64,000 nucleotides of DNA from Candidatus Methylophosphatis roskildensis (GCA_016708905.1 JADJEV010000004.1:434001-498000), one strand, 5' to 3'; shown: positions 43,122 to 53,030, counted from the stretch's first letter. Numbers and translations are program-made. The notes: a model not told the origin generated them from the sequence alone.

Positions 43122-46013
43122 TCAGCCGCTTTCGCTGCGCGCCGCGGGGGCCGCGGCATCGCTGCTTCGCGGCGCCATCAGTTCGCGCATCGCCTGCGCC
43201 GGGTTCGGCCGGCCGTAGTAGTAGCCCTGCGCGATGTCGCACGCCTGCGCAGCGAGAAAGTCGCGTTGGCCCTCAGTTTCGACGCCCTCGCCGATCACCT
43301 TGAGGCCGAGGTTGTGTGCCAGCGCGATGGTGGCGCGAGCGATCGCCGCATCGTCGGCGTTGCTTGTGGCGCCCCAGACGAACGACTGATCGATCTTCAG
43401 CACCGTGATCGGGAAGCGGCGCAGGTGCGACAGCGACGAGTAGCCGGTGCCGAAATCGTCGAGTGCCACCCGCACGCCGATCGCCTTGAGCTGGGCCAGC
43501 AGCGACTCGACGTGCTCGACATCCTTCATGGCAGTCGTTTCGGTGATCTCGAGTTCGATCAAGTCCGGCGGAATGCCGTGCCTGTCGAGCACCATGGACA
43601 CGTCGCGCACCAGCCCGTTGCCCAGGCATTGCCGGGCCGAGACGTTGATCGCCACCGGCACCACCGCCAGGCCCTCGTCGAGCCACAGGCGGATCTGTCG
43701 GGCGACCTGGTCGAACACCCAGTTGCCCAGTTGCAGGATCAGGTCCGACTCCTCGGCCACCGGAATGAAGGTTGCTGGCAGCACCAGGCCATGGCCGGGC
43801 CGATTCCAGCGCACCAGCGCCTCGAAGCCGGTCAGGGTGTCGTTGCCGATCTCGATCTGCGGCTGGTAGAAGACGACCAGCTCGTTGTTTTTCAGCGCGT
43901 CGCGCAAACCGCTCTCGATCTCCATGCGCTGGCGGCTCAGCATGCTCATCTCGGCCGAGGCGAAGCCGTAGTTGCCGCCGCTGCGCTGTTTGACGCGGTA
44001 CATCGCCGTATCCGCCATGCCAAGCAACTGGTCGGGATCGCTGCTGTCCTGCGGGCCGCGGCTGATGCCGATGGTGGCGGTCAGATGGAAGCTCATGTCG
44101 TCGACGCCCATCGGTTCCGACAGCACCGCAAGCAGCTTGCGCGCGACGAACTCGATCGCATCGGCCGATGGCAGCTCGGAGAGCACGATGACGAATTCGT
44201 CGCCGCCCCAACGGCCGACCGTGTCCGAGGCGCGGCAGGCCGACTTCAGCCGCGCGGCCACGGCGCACAGCACGCGATCGCCGACGTGGTGGCCGAAGCT
44301 GTCGTTGATGCGCTTGAAGTCGTCGAGGTCGACGAACATCACGCCGACCGAAGTGTTGTTGCGCAGCGCGCCCGCTATGCCAATCTCGATTCTGTCGCGC
44401 ACCAGTATGCGATTCGGCAGGTCGGTCATCGCGTCGTGGGTGGCCTGGTGATGCAGCCGCTCGCTCGCAGCAACCGCTTCGGTGATGTCGCTCAACGCCA
44501 GCACGGCGCCTTCGACCTTGCCACCGGCGCCGAGAATGGGCCCGACCGCAACCCGCACCACACGTCCGGCCGCGCCGTCCAGCCAGACCGGCTCGCTGAT
44601 CTGAATCGTGCGCCGTTCCTCGAAACAGCGCGCCAGGGCGTGCTGCACGGCGTCGGCGCTCGCGCCGATCTCGGCCAGCAGGCTGGCGATGGTTTTTCCC
44701 TTTGCCGATTCCGTGCTGTGGCCGAGCAGCGTTTGCGCGACCGGATTGATGAACTCGATACGGCTGTCGCGGTCGACCGACGCCACGCCGTCGGCCACCG
44801 AATTCAGCGTGACCTCGGCCCGGCGCCGGGTCAGGAACAGGTCGGACCAGGTGTGGCGAAAGCGTTCGGCTGCCCATAGCAGATAACCTGCCGCCAGTGC
44901 CAGCGTGGCGCCGACCGGCGGATACCAGTAGCGGCCGACGACCAACAGCGCGAGACCGAGCAGCAGCGGAAAGCCGATGACCAGCAACTCGACCGCCGGC
45001 AGCCTGCGCTGGTAGCGACGGTGGGTCAGAATTCCCGCTCCGATCGCAAGCAGCGTGAGCAGGAGAATCGTCAGCCGGTCGAGCGGCGTGATGACGTCGC
45101 CGGCCCTCAGTGCCTCGAAGGCCCGGGCATGGACCTCGACCGCCGGCATCAGGCCGCCGTGTTCGGGCACGGTGGTCCGGAATCCGCTGCCGATGCCAGC
45201 CGCGGTGGCCCCGACCAGGACAACCCGATTCGCCAGGCGCGCCGCGAGTGCCGCATCGTTCAGCACATCGACATAGGAGACCTGCTCGATCGCAAGCTTC
45301 GGATCGAGCTGCAGCAGCACCTCGTAATCGCGCCGCCAAGTGCTGCTGGCCGCCGGTGTATCGAAGCGGCTGCGCAGACCCGGCAGCAATGCCGACACGC
45401 CGGGTTGCGGCATTTCCGCCAAGGCCTGCGCCAGCGCCGACCACTTGGTCGGGCCGACGCCGGCACGCAGGTAGAGCCGGCGCAGTATTCCATCGGGGTC
45501 GATTTCGACATCGACATGGCCGAGCGCGACCACCGCCTCGTCGAGTGCGCCGGCCGGCACCGCCGCGCGCAGACTGGCGCCGTCGCCGGCGGCGGTCGGC
45601 GCGACCGGCAGCACGACCCGGCCCGAGCGGGCGATCGCCGCGGCGAAGGACGCATCGCCCTCCACGTCCTGCGCATCGGGCTGGTCGAACATGACGGCGA
45701 AGGCGATCGCCTTCGGCGCCGTGTCGTGCAAGCGCTCGAGCAGTTGCGCGTGGATGCGGCGCGGCCACGGCCAGCGTCCGAGTTGCTGCAGGCTGCGCTC
45801 GTCGATCGCGACGATCACCGAGGTCGGCGTGGCGCGCGAGGTCGGCACCAGCGACGAGATCAGGTCGAAAGCCAGCAGATCCAGTCGCTGCAGCGGGCCG
45901 AAGCCGGTCCATATGGCGATCGCCGCGACCAGCCCCGGCAGCCACCAGTGCCACCAGGCCGATGGCGGGCCGGAAGGCGCGGATTCCGGCGCGCGGGTGG
46001 GCTCGGCCGTCAC
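43122..46013 (-). CDS. CHASE2-PAS-GGDEF-EAL cyclic-di-GMP enzyme
   Basis: The GTG at 46013 overlaps the FecR/LysM stop by 4 bases (GTGA) and gives about 963 residues. A first membrane segment is followed by a periplasmic CHASE2 domain (VPTSRATPTSVIVAIDERSL, to about residue 310) and three membrane segments. A PAS domain follows (VTLNSVADGVASVDRDSRIE), then GGDEF with intact motif RWGGDEFVIVL (near 630) and EAL with GFEALVRWNRPG, DDFGTGYSSLSHLR and KIDQSF. Both the cyclase and phosphodiesterase motifs look functional. It pairs with the upstream FecR/LysM protein, a common CHASE2 partner; the FecR protein may present the periplasmic signal. The output controls cyclic-di-GMP, hence biofilm or motility. 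Confidence 0.92.
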   Translation of the reverse strand: MTAEPTRAPESAPSGPPSAWWHWWLPGLVAAIAIWTGFGPLQRLDLLAFDLISSLVPTSRATPTSVIVAIDERSLQQLGRWPWPRRIHAQLLERLHDTAPKAIAFAVMFDQPDAQDVEGDASFAAAIARSGRVVLPVAPTAAGDGASLRAAVPAGALDEAVVALGHVDVEIDPDGILRRLYLRAGVGPTKWSALAQALAEMPQPGVSALLPGLRSRFDTPAASSTWRRDYEVLLQLDPKLAIEQVSYVDVLNDAALAARLANRVVLVGATAAGIGSGFRTTVPEHGGLMPAVEVHARAFEALRAGDVITPLDRLTILLLTLLAIGAGILTHRRYQRRLPAVELLVIGFPLLLGLALLVVGRYWYPPVGATLALAAGYLLWAAERFRHTWSDLFLTRRRAEVTLNSVADGVASVDRDSRIEFINPVAQTLLGHSTESAKGKTIASLLAEIGASADAVQHALARCFEERRTIQISEPVWLDGAAGRVVRVAVGPILGAGGKVEGAVLALSDITEAVAASERLHHQATHDAMTDLPNRILVRDRIEIGIAGALRNNTSVGVMFVDLDDFKRINDSFGHHVGDRVLCAVAARLKSACRASDTVGRWGGDEFVIVLSELPSADAIEFVARKLLAVLSEPMGVDDMSFHLTATIGISRGPQDSSDPDQLLGMADTAMYRVKQRSGGNYGFASAEMSMLSRQRMEIESGLRDALKNNELVVFYQPQIEIGNDTLTGFEALVRWNRPGHGLVLPATFIPVAEESDLILQLGNWVFDQVARQIRLWLDEGLAVVPVAINVSARQCLGNGLVRDVSMVLDRHGIPPDLIELEITETTAMKDVEHVESLLAQLKAIGVRVALDDFGTGYSSLSHLRRFPITVLKIDQSFVWGATSNADDAAIARATIALAHNLGLKVIGEGVETEGQRDFLAAQACDIAQGYYYGRPNPAQAMRELMAPRSSDAAAPAARSESG

Positions 46014-47635
46014 AGCGCGAGCAGCAGGGGAAGCAGCAACAGCAGCAGGGCCGGCGACAGGCTGGAGCGAACCTCGAACTGCTGGACCGGGCCCCATTCG
46101 CCGATGTAGCCGTCGCTGGCGATCGTGCGTGCGCGCAGGTGATAGCTGCCGCCCTCGAGCGCGGGCAGCGCCTGTTCCGGTGTGGCCAGTGTCATATTGA
46201 CCAGCGGCACGGCGAAGCTGTTATCGCGGGCGACCTGCAACTGGAAACGTTCGCCCGGTCCGCCGGGGGTCCAGCGGATAGCCGGCACCTGGTCCCTGGT
46301 TTGCAGTTCGATCGCCGGGGCGCCCGGCACCCGGCGCAGGCGCTGTGCCGCGGAAAACGGACCCTGGCCCTCGCGCTCGTTGCTTGCCGCGACACGCCAG
46401 AAATAGGCGCCGGGCAGCATATTTTCGGTGACCGTGATGCCGTCGCCGTCGACGTCCGGGCGGTCGACCAGGGGTTCGGCGAATGAGGGGTCTTGCGCGA
46501 GCTGGAATCGATAGCGCGACTCGGCCTGCCGGCGGGTCCATTTGAAGCTCGGCCTGGCCTCGTTGAGCATGGCTTCATCGGGCGGCGAGATCAGGAACGG
46601 CGGTTCCGGCCGGGCGTCGATGACAATGCCGTGACGGGCGTCGTAGCCCTCGAAGCCGGCGTCATCGATACCACGCACGCGCAGTTGGTACTCGCCGTCC
46701 GGCAGATCCCGCACTCGGGCGACGGGCAGCGGTGCCGTCTGGTCGAACAGCAGGGCGGCAAAACCCGCGTCGGTCGCGATCTGCGTGCGATAGGCACTGG
46801 CGCCGGCCAGTGCCGGGATCGGCAGATCGGACGGTACGTGCTCGATCCGCTGCGGCAAACCGGCGAGATCGGGTGCCGGCAGCAGCGCGCGCGGCGCCTC
46901 GGGCGCGCTGTGCGGGGTCGCCGAGGTGGCGAATCCTGCCTCGACGTCGACGGCCCCGGCGCGGTTTTGCAGCGCCACTGCGCCTGCCAGCACTTCGGTC
47001 GAGGTTTTCGTTTCGTTCGCCGTGACGCGGAACGCGGTGCCACGCACCGCCGCGATGCCGGCGGGGGTCCGGATCTCGAAGCGCCCACCGCTGCTGCTGC
47101 GTTTCTCGACATCGTTTTCCAGCGCGCCGCGGCGCAGGTCGAGCAGGATGCTTCGCGTCCGGTCGTGCTTGATCTCGGCGTTCGATTCCAGCCTGAGCTC
47201 GCTGTCGCCCTTGACCAGCACCCGCGAATCGTCCAGCAGGCCCAGCGAGAGGCTGTCCAGCGCGCCCGTCCTGACTAGCGCGCCGACGGGAATGGTGTCG
47301 CCGGCGCGGACCCCGGTCGGACGGCCGCGCGCGTCGCTCCAGGACACCTGTCCTTCGACCGCCAGCACCCTGGCGGAAACCTTGCGGCGGGCAAGCCAGC
47401 CCTCGGGAATCTGCAGCACGGTACCGGGTGCGATGCGCAGCGGGTCGGCGATCCGGTTGTAGCGTACTAGGCGCGGCCACAGGGCCATCGAGCGCAGATA
47501 GCGCATGCTGATGGTCCATGGGTTTTCCCCCTGGTGTACCACGTGCGGGACGTCATCGGCCACACAGGGCAGAGGCGCGGCCAGCAGCAGGAGTCCGGCT
47601 GCGGTACTGACCGTGCGCAGCATCTGCCTGGACAT
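46010..47635 (-). CDS. LysM and FecR domain periplasmic protein
   Basis: The ATG at 47635 (MSRQMLRTVSTAAGLLLLAA) gives 541 residues with a signal peptide cut near ADD. Residues 30-80 are a LysM domain (HVVHQGENPWTISMRYLRSM, ending IAPGTVLQIPEGWLA). A FecR domain follows (GRPTGVRAGDTIPVGALVRT, RSILLDLRRGALENDVE, RTPAGIAAVRGTAFRVTA). Residues 270-510 hold fibronectin-like repeats (WRVAASNEREGQGPFSAAQR). It ends with a hydrophobic leucine-rich stretch (LSPALLLLLLPLLLAL) that may anchor it in the membrane. It is coupled to the CHASE2 gene and probably binds peptidoglycan and signals through it. Confidence 0.88.
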   Translation of the reverse strand: MSRQMLRTVSTAAGLLLLAAPLPCVADDVPHVVHQGENPWTISMRYLRSMALWPRLVRYNRIADPLRIAPGTVLQIPEGWLARRKVSARVLAVEGQVSWSDARGRPTGVRAGDTIPVGALVRTGALDSLSLGLLDDSRVLVKGDSELRLESNAEIKHDRTRSILLDLRRGALENDVEKRSSSGGRFEIRTPAGIAAVRGTAFRVTANETKTSTEVLAGAVALQNRAGAVDVEAGFATSATPHSAPEAPRALLPAPDLAGLPQRIEHVPSDLPIPALAGASAYRTQIATDAGFAALLFDQTAPLPVARVRDLPDGEYQLRVRGIDDAGFEGYDARHGIVIDARPEPPFLISPPDEAMLNEARPSFKWTRRQAESRYRFQLAQDPSFAEPLVDRPDVDGDGITVTENMLPGAYFWRVAASNEREGQGPFSAAQRLRRVPGAPAIELQTRDQVPAIRWTPGGPGERFQLQVARDNSFAVPLVNMTLATPEQALPALEGGSYHLRARTIASDGYIGEWGPVQQFEVRSSLSPALLLLLLPLLLAL

Positions 47636-47857
47636 CGAGTTCTCCGATTTCGTTATTGGTTTCCTGGCCTGCCCCGGGCGCCGCGTCGAACAAGCGGACG
47701 GCATTGCGACCCCGCCCGTCATTTTGCCGATGCGAGCTTGTGTTTGTCGATAGTCTAATTGACCGATGGCAAAAATTGCCGGCAAGTGTTTCGTTGCCAG
47801 GGCGCATTCGCGATTGCAGGCACGGGGCGCCGGAGAAAGGCCGTCGATGGCCGCGCG

Positions 47858-47863
47858 TATAAT
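47858..47863 (+). promoter_or_regulatory. Candidate -10 element for the exporter operon
   Basis: TATAAT lies 29 bases before the adaptor start codon in a GCGTATAATCCG context often seen at betaproteobacterial sigma-70 promoters. A clear -35 is not visible. Confidence 0.45.
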
Positions 47864-47892
47864 CCGCTGCCAACGGCAATTGCGTTCCATCC

Positions 47893-49104
47893 ATGCCAGA
47901 AATCGACATATCGAAACTCAAGCTCGATCGTTCGCCCGCACCCGACGCGCCGCGCCGGCGCAGTCGCAAATGGATCTGGATCACTCTCGCGGCACTGCTG
48001 CTGGCGGGCAGCGCCTGGCTGGCCGCCTCGCTGCGGGCGATCGAGGTCGAAACCGTCACGGTGACCACCGCCTACCCCTACCAGGCTCTGACGCTCCTCA
48101 ATGCCACAGGGTATGTCGTCGCCCAGCGCAAGGCGGCGGTGTCCTCCAAGGCGACCGGGCGTCTCGAATGGCTGGGCGTGCGCGAAGGCAGCGCGGTGAA
48201 AGAAAACGACATCATCGCGCGGCTGGAAAGCCGCGACGTGAGTGCGCAGGCCGATCAGGCGCAGGCGCAGGTGACGGTGGCCCAGGCCGGCATAGGCCAG
48301 GCCAACGCCGATCTGAAGGATGCCGATCTGGCCTACAGGCGCGCCAGGGATCTGCTGGCGCAGAAGTTCGTCGCCCAATCCGCCGTGGATACTGCCCAGG
48401 CGCGCTACAACCGCGCCCTGGCTGCGTTGGCAAGTGCGAAGGCGCAGCTCGCCGCCGCGCAGGCCGCCGCCCGGGCCGCCCAGGTGGCGGTGGACCAGAC
48501 GGTCATCCGCGCGCCGTTCGACGGCGTGGTGCTGACCAAGAGTGCCAATGTCGGTGACATCGTGACGCCGTTTTCCTCGGCGATCGATTCCAAGGGCGCG
48601 GTGGTGTCGATGGCTGACATGTCCACCCTGGAAGTCGAGGCCGATGTGTCGGAGTCGAACCTGGCGAAGATCAAGGTCGGCCAGGCGTGCGAAATCCAGC
48701 TCGATGCGCTACCCGATCAGCGCTTTCGCGGCGAGGTCAGTCGGCTGGTGCCGACGGTCGATCGCGCCAAGGCCAGCGTGCTGACCAAGGTCAGGTTCAT
48801 CGATCGCGATCCACGGCTGCTGCCCGAAATGAGCGCCAAGGTCGCCTTCCTCGAACGTGCGGTGGCTGATGACGAGCGTAAGCCGCTGACCGCGATCAAT
48901 CCCGATGCGGTGGTCGACCGCGACGGGCAGCGCGTGGCGTTCCTGATGGTCGAGGGCAGGGCGAAAAGGGTTCCGGTCACGACCGGGGCGAAACTCGGTG
49001 ACAACGTGGCCGTCACCGGCGTCGCGCCCGGCGACAAGGCCGTGCTCAAGCCCCCCGACTCATTGCGTGACGGGGCGCCGATCCGGCTGGCGGAGAAATC
49101 GTGA
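47893..49104 (+). CDS. HlyD/MacA-type periplasmic adaptor subunit
   Basis: The 403-residue membrane-fusion protein has an N-terminal cytoplasmic segment, one membrane helix (KWIWITLAALLLAGSAWLAA, residues 25-45), a barrel-sandwich half (GYVVAQRKAAVSSKATGRLE), a long coiled-coil hairpin (QADQAQAQVTVAQAGIGQAN to about residue 200), the second half (IRAPFDGVVLTKSANVGDIV) and beta-barrel domains. It would join an inner-membrane ABC exporter to an outer-membrane channel. It heads a row with an ABC ATPase and two FtsX-like permeases. No outer-membrane factor gene is present. Confidence 0.9.
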   Translation: MPEIDISKLKLDRSPAPDAPRRRSRKWIWITLAALLLAGSAWLAASLRAIEVETVTVTTAYPYQALTLLNATGYVVAQRKAAVSSKATGRLEWLGVREGSAVKENDIIARLESRDVSAQADQAQAQVTVAQAGIGQANADLKDADLAYRRARDLLAQKFVAQSAVDTAQARYNRALAALASAKAQLAAAQAAARAAQVAVDQTVIRAPFDGVVLTKSANVGDIVTPFSSAIDSKGAVVSMADMSTLEVEADVSESNLAKIKVGQACEIQLDALPDQRFRGEVSRLVPTVDRAKASVLTKVRFIDRDPRLLPEMSAKVAFLERAVADDERKPLTAINPDAVVDRDGQRVAFLMVEGRAKRVPVTTGAKLGDNVAVTGVAPGDKAVLKPPDSLRDGAPIRLAEKS

Positions 49105-49120
49105 GCCGCGCCGCTTGCCT

Positions 49121-49229
49121 CCTTCCCACTTTCAGGGGGAAGGCCGGGATGGGGGTGGATGGGTGAACGATCAGCAGACCCTGGCGCCCGACCCCCACCC
49201 CGGCCCTCCCCCTGAGAGGAGGAGGGAGG
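49121..49229. repeat. Imperfect inverted repeat, REP-like
   Basis: The left arm at 49121-49156 (core CAGGGGGAAGGCCGGGATGG) matches the complement of the right arm at 49191-49229 (core 22 of 24 bases). Single arms of similar sequence occur at about 50070-50118. It lies between the adaptor and ATPase genes and runs through the region where an upstream GTG start for the ATPase would lie, so that start was not used. Confidence 0.6.
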
Positions 49230-49288
49230 ATGGGCCCGAGCCTCGCGCCGGCCCTCTGCATGAGAGCGCGAGGGAGGATGCGCCGGTA

Positions 49289-49972
49289 GTGCGCCTGGAA
49301 GAAATCGTCAAGAGCTACCGGCGCGGTGTGCAGACGGTGCCGGTGCTCGCCGGCATCACGTTCGATATTGCGGCGGGCGAGTTCCTCGCACTGATGGGGC
49401 CCTCGGGCTCCGGCAAGAGCACGCTGCTCAACCTGATCGCCGGCATCGACCGGCCCGACAGCGGCCGGCTGATCGTCGCCGGCACCGACATCGGCCGGCT
49501 CACCGAGCAGGAACTCGCCGACTGGCGCTCGCGCAACATCGGCTTCATCTTCCAGTTCTACAACCTGATGCCGGTGCTCGACGCGCTGGAAAACGTCGAA
49601 CTGCCGCTGCTGCTGACCGGGTTGTCGCGCAGGCAACGGCGCGAACGCGCGCGCATGGCACTCGACATGGTGAGCCTGTCCGATCGGCTCGATCACTTTC
49701 CGTCGGAGCTCTCCGGTGGCCAGCAACAGCGCGTGGCGATCGCCCGCGCGCTGGTCACCGACCCGACGCTGATCGTCGCCGACGAACCGACCGGCGATCT
49801 CGACCGCGAATCGGCCAACGACGTGCTGGGCATGCTCGAGCGGCTGAACCAGCAGATTGGCAAGACCATCATCATGGTCACCCACGATCAGCGCGCGGCA
49901 CAGCACGCACACGCCATCATGCACCTCGAGAAGGGCGAGCTGAGCCAGCGCGAGGAACTGGCGGCGAGCTGA
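49289..49972 (+). CDS. ABC transporter ATP-binding protein (MacB/LolD-type)
   Basis: I chose the GTG at 49289 (MRLEEIVKSYRRGVQTVPVL), giving 227 residues; an alternative GTG at 49163 would read through the inverted repeat. It has Walker A GPSGSGKSTLLNLIAG near residue 40, the Q-loop IFQFYNLMPVLDALENV, the signature LSGGQQQRVAIARAL near 140, Walker B LIVADEPTGDLD and the switch histidine VTHDQRAA. This is the LolD/MacB/DevA subfamily that works with FtsX-like permeases. Two such permeases are encoded after an intervening transporter gene. Confidence 0.92.
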   Translation: MRLEEIVKSYRRGVQTVPVLAGITFDIAAGEFLALMGPSGSGKSTLLNLIAGIDRPDSGRLIVAGTDIGRLTEQELADWRSRNIGFIFQFYNLMPVLDALENVELPLLLTGLSRRQRRERARMALDMVSLSDRLDHFPSELSGGQQQRVAIARALVTDPTLIVADEPTGDLDRESANDVLGMLERLNQQIGKTIIMVTHDQRAAQHAHAIMHLEKGELSQREELAAS

Positions 49973-49995
49973 CGATGCCGAAGGGCTGCAACCCG

Positions 49996-50075
49996 CATGG
50001 AATGGCGATCTACAGGCATGCATGCCAGAAAGGTCCATGGATGCTGGCTCTCCGGCCAGCAGCGGCGCGCATTCT
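49996..50075 (+). repeat. Two-unit copy D of the 40-bp-period repeat
   Basis: Units begin at 49996 (CATGGAATGGCGATCTACAG) and 50036 (CATGGATGCTGGCTCTCCGG), 40 bases apart. It lies between the ABC ATPase and BT1-like genes. The first unit closely matches a stretch inside tilS at 63440-63460. Confidence 0.75.
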
Positions 50076-50157
50076 CCGTCCCACTCCCGGGGGAGGGCAG
50101 GGGAGGGGGCAAAGCGCTGGCATGGCAAGGTCGGCCTGATCGGCCAATGACGAAGCG

Positions 50158-51786
50158 ATGACCGACAAAAAGCTCTTCCGCTGGATCGACCGCAACATCC
50201 TCGAACTCGGCCGCGAGATGCGGCTGTCCTACCTGCCGCCGCTGATGGTCTATCTGGCCGCCGGCATCCAGGGGCTGACCGGCATCGTCGGCACCTTTTT
50301 CGTCAAGGAGTATCTCGGCCTGTCGGCCGCCTTTCTCGCCGCGCTGGGCTTCTGGGCGGTGATTCCGTGGTCGATCAAGATGGTGATCGGCCATCTCGTC
50401 GATCTGATCTGGCGCTGGAAGAGCGTGCTCATCTTTCTCGGCGCGGCGCTGATCGCCGCCAGCCTGTTGATCATGGCGGGGCTGATCGGCAACCGGGCCG
50501 CCATGGCCGCGCTGCTGCCGGTGGAAAGCTGGTTCGTCATCGCCACGCTGCTGGCACCCGTCGGCTACGTGCTGCAGGACGCGGTGGCCGACGCCATGAC
50601 GGTCGAGGCGGTGCCGCGCGTTGATCCCGACGGCATTGCAATCGAACCCGCACGGCGCCGCCTGATGCACACCACCATGCAGACCCTCGGCCGCGTGGCG
50701 ATCATCGGCGGCACGGTGCTGGTGGCGCTGATCAACCTGTTGCTGTTCCAGGGCAGCGAACATCTTGCGCAGGCGGAGAAGGTCGAGATCTATCGCAATG
50801 TCTATCTGATGGCGCTGGTGATCCCCGTGGTGTCGGTGGCCGGCGTGCTGATCGCCGGCCGGCTCGCGCGGCGTGATCGTGCGCGGCTGCTGTCGAAGGG
50901 CCTCTCGCTTGCCGAGGTCGATGCGCTGCTCGCCACCCGCAGCGAGGCGCCGGCGGCCAACTGGTGGATCCTCGGTGGCGGCCTGTTGTTCGTGCTGTTC
51001 ACGCTGACGATGGGGCTGTCGAAGCTCGAATGGAATCAGGAGATCATCTTTTTCGGATCGCTGGCGATCGTGCTGTTCATGATGACAAGGCTGGTGCGCG
51101 AACTCGAGCCCGAAGCGCGCGCCACGCTAATCGGCACCGCGGTGGTGATCTTCGTCTTTCGCGCGGTGCCCGGCCCGGGCCCCGGTGTGACCTGGTGGAT
51201 GATCGACGCGCTGGGCTTCGACCAGGCCTTTCTCTCGGTGCTGTCGCTGATCGGCAGCACGCTGACGCTGGCCGGCATGTTCCTGTTCCGCCGCTTCATG
51301 GCCGAACGCTCGATCACCTACGTGGTGGGTTTTCTCACTGTGGCCGGCTTCCTGCTCGGCCTGCCGATACTCGGCATGAGTTTCGGCTTTCACGAATGGA
51401 CCGCGCGCCTGACCGGCGGCATGGTCGATGCGCGCTTCATCGCGCTGATCGACACCGCGCTCGAGTCGCCGCTGGGCCAGATCGCGATGATCCCGATGCT
51501 GGCCTGGATCGCCAACTGCGCGCCCGACAAGCTCAAGGCGACCTACTTCGCGGTGATGGCCAGTTTCACCAATCTCGCGCTGTCGGCGAGCCAACTCGGC
51601 ACCAAGTACCTCAATCAGATCTACGACATCCGGCGCGAGGTACGCGATCCGCTGACCCATGCCGTGGCCTCGCCGGCCGACTATTCCGATCTGCAGCCGC
51701 TGCTGATCAGCGCGATCATGCTCGGCCTGGTGCTGCCTTTCGCCGCCATTCTGGCCGCCCGCGCGATGCGGCTGCGCAGCGCATGA
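50158..51786 (+). CDS. BT1/MFS-like multi-pass transporter
   Basis: The 542-residue membrane protein has about 12 hydrophobic segments. The N-terminal half includes LPPLMVYLAAGIQGLTGIVG and FWAVIPWSIKMVIGHLVDLI, the latter resembling the PWxIKxxxGxxxD signature of BT1/folate-biopterin transporters; VLQDAVADAMTVEAVPR is a further typical segment. The substrate is not predictable. It lies between the ABC ATPase and the first ABC permease, so it may be cotranscribed with the exporter, although ABC exporters do not normally include such a protein. The start context TGACGAAGCGATG resembles that of the following gene. Confidence 0.7.
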   Translation: MTDKKLFRWIDRNILELGREMRLSYLPPLMVYLAAGIQGLTGIVGTFFVKEYLGLSAAFLAALGFWAVIPWSIKMVIGHLVDLIWRWKSVLIFLGAALIAASLLIMAGLIGNRAAMAALLPVESWFVIATLLAPVGYVLQDAVADAMTVEAVPRVDPDGIAIEPARRRLMHTTMQTLGRVAIIGGTVLVALINLLLFQGSEHLAQAEKVEIYRNVYLMALVIPVVSVAGVLIAGRLARRDRARLLSKGLSLAEVDALLATRSEAPAANWWILGGGLLFVLFTLTMGLSKLEWNQEIIFFGSLAIVLFMMTRLVRELEPEARATLIGTAVVIFVFRAVPGPGPGVTWWMIDALGFDQAFLSVLSLIGSTLTLAGMFLFRRFMAERSITYVVGFLTVAGFLLGLPILGMSFGFHEWTARLTGGMVDARFIALIDTALESPLGQIAMIPMLAWIANCAPDKLKATYFAVMASFTNLALSASQLGTKYLNQIYDIRREVRDPLTHAVASPADYSDLQPLLISAIMLGLVLPFAAILAARAMRLRSA

Positions 51787-51793
51787 CGAAGCC

Positions 51794-52948
51794 ATGTACC
51801 TGATCAAGCTCATCCTGAAGAACAGCCTGCGCCACCGTCTGCGCACGCTGCTGACGATCGTCGGACTGATCGTCGCGACCGTCGCCTTCGGCCTGCTGCA
51901 GACCGTGGTGGACGCCTGGTATGCCGGGGCCGATGCGGCCTCCTCGGCGCGGCTCATCACCCGCAACGCGGTGTCGCTGGTGTTCACGCTGCCGATCAAT
52001 TACCGCGAGAAGCTGCGCGGCGTCGACGGCGTACGCGCGGTGGCCGCGGGCAACTGGTTCGGCGGCATCTACAAGGAACCGAAGAACTTCTTCCCGCAGT
52101 TCGCGATCGACCCCGCCTATGTCGCGATGTATCCCGAGTACCTGATCCCGGAGGACCAGTTGAAGGACTGGCTGCGCGACCGCAAGGGCGCGGTGGTCGG
52201 GCGCAAGCTGGCGCAGACCTATGGCTTTCGCATCGGCGATACGGTGACCCTCAAGGGCACGATCTTTCCGGGCAACTGGGACTTCGTCATCCGCGGCATC
52301 TACGATGGCCGCGAACGCAGCACCGACACCTCGGCGTTCTTCTTCCACTGGACATATCTGAACGAGACCATGAAGCGCACCGCCCCGCGGCGGGCCGACA
52401 TGGTCGGCTGGTTCGTGCTCGAACTGTCGGACCCCGCGCGCGCCGCTGAGGTCAGCCGCGACGTCGATGCGCTGTTCAGGAACTCCACCGCCGAGACCCT
52501 GACCGAAACCGAAAAGGCCTTCCAGCTCGGCTTCGTCGCGATGACCGAGGCCATCGTGGTGGTGATCCGCGCGGTGTCCTTCCTGGTCATCTTCATCATC
52601 ATGGCGGTGATGGCCAACACCATGGCGATGACGGCGCGCGAGCGCCTGTCCGAATACGCCACGCTCAAGGCGCTGGGCTTCGGGCAGGGCTTCATCGCGC
52701 TGCTGATCTTCGGCGAATCGCTGGCGATCGCGGCCATCGGCGGGCTCATCGGCACGCTCGCCACGCTACCGGTCGCCACCGCCTTCGCCGAGGAGATGGG
52801 TTCCCTGTTTCCGGTTTTCAATGTCAGCGCTCAGACCATCTCGATGCAGCTTGCCGCTGCCTGCCTGGTCGGCCTGATCGCCGCGCTGGTGCCGAGCTGG
52901 AAAGCCATGCACGTTCGCATCGTCGACGGCCTGCGCTCGGTCGGATGA
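51794..52948 (+). CDS. ABC exporter permease, FtsX/MacB-type, 1
   Basis: The 384-residue protein starts MYLIKLILKNSLRHRLRTLL and has one N-terminal membrane helix, a large periplasmic MacB-like domain (residues 45-255) and three C-terminal helices (VVVIRAVSFLVIFIIMAVMA; LLIFGESLAIAAIGGLIGTL; LAAACLVGLIAALVPSWKAM). This is the four-helix FtsX topology of LolC/DevC/MacB-type permeases. EYATLKALGFGQGF is the coupling segment that contacts the ATPase. It begins 7 bases after the BT1-like gene. Confidence 0.9.
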   Translation: MYLIKLILKNSLRHRLRTLLTIVGLIVATVAFGLLQTVVDAWYAGADAASSARLITRNAVSLVFTLPINYREKLRGVDGVRAVAAGNWFGGIYKEPKNFFPQFAIDPAYVAMYPEYLIPEDQLKDWLRDRKGAVVGRKLAQTYGFRIGDTVTLKGTIFPGNWDFVIRGIYDGRERSTDTSAFFFHWTYLNETMKRTAPRRADMVGWFVLELSDPARAAEVSRDVDALFRNSTAETLTETEKAFQLGFVAMTEAIVVVIRAVSFLVIFIIMAVMANTMAMTARERLSEYATLKALGFGQGFIALLIFGESLAIAAIGGLIGTLATLPVATAFAEEMGSLFPVFNVSAQTISMQLAAACLVGLIAALVPSWKAMHVRIVDGLRSVG

Positions 52949-53030
52949 GTCGCGACCGCCACCGCGCGCCACGGCAGCGCGCCGCGACATGCGGCGGGTG
53001 CGCGGATCGCCCGTTGCCGGGAGACGCAGC

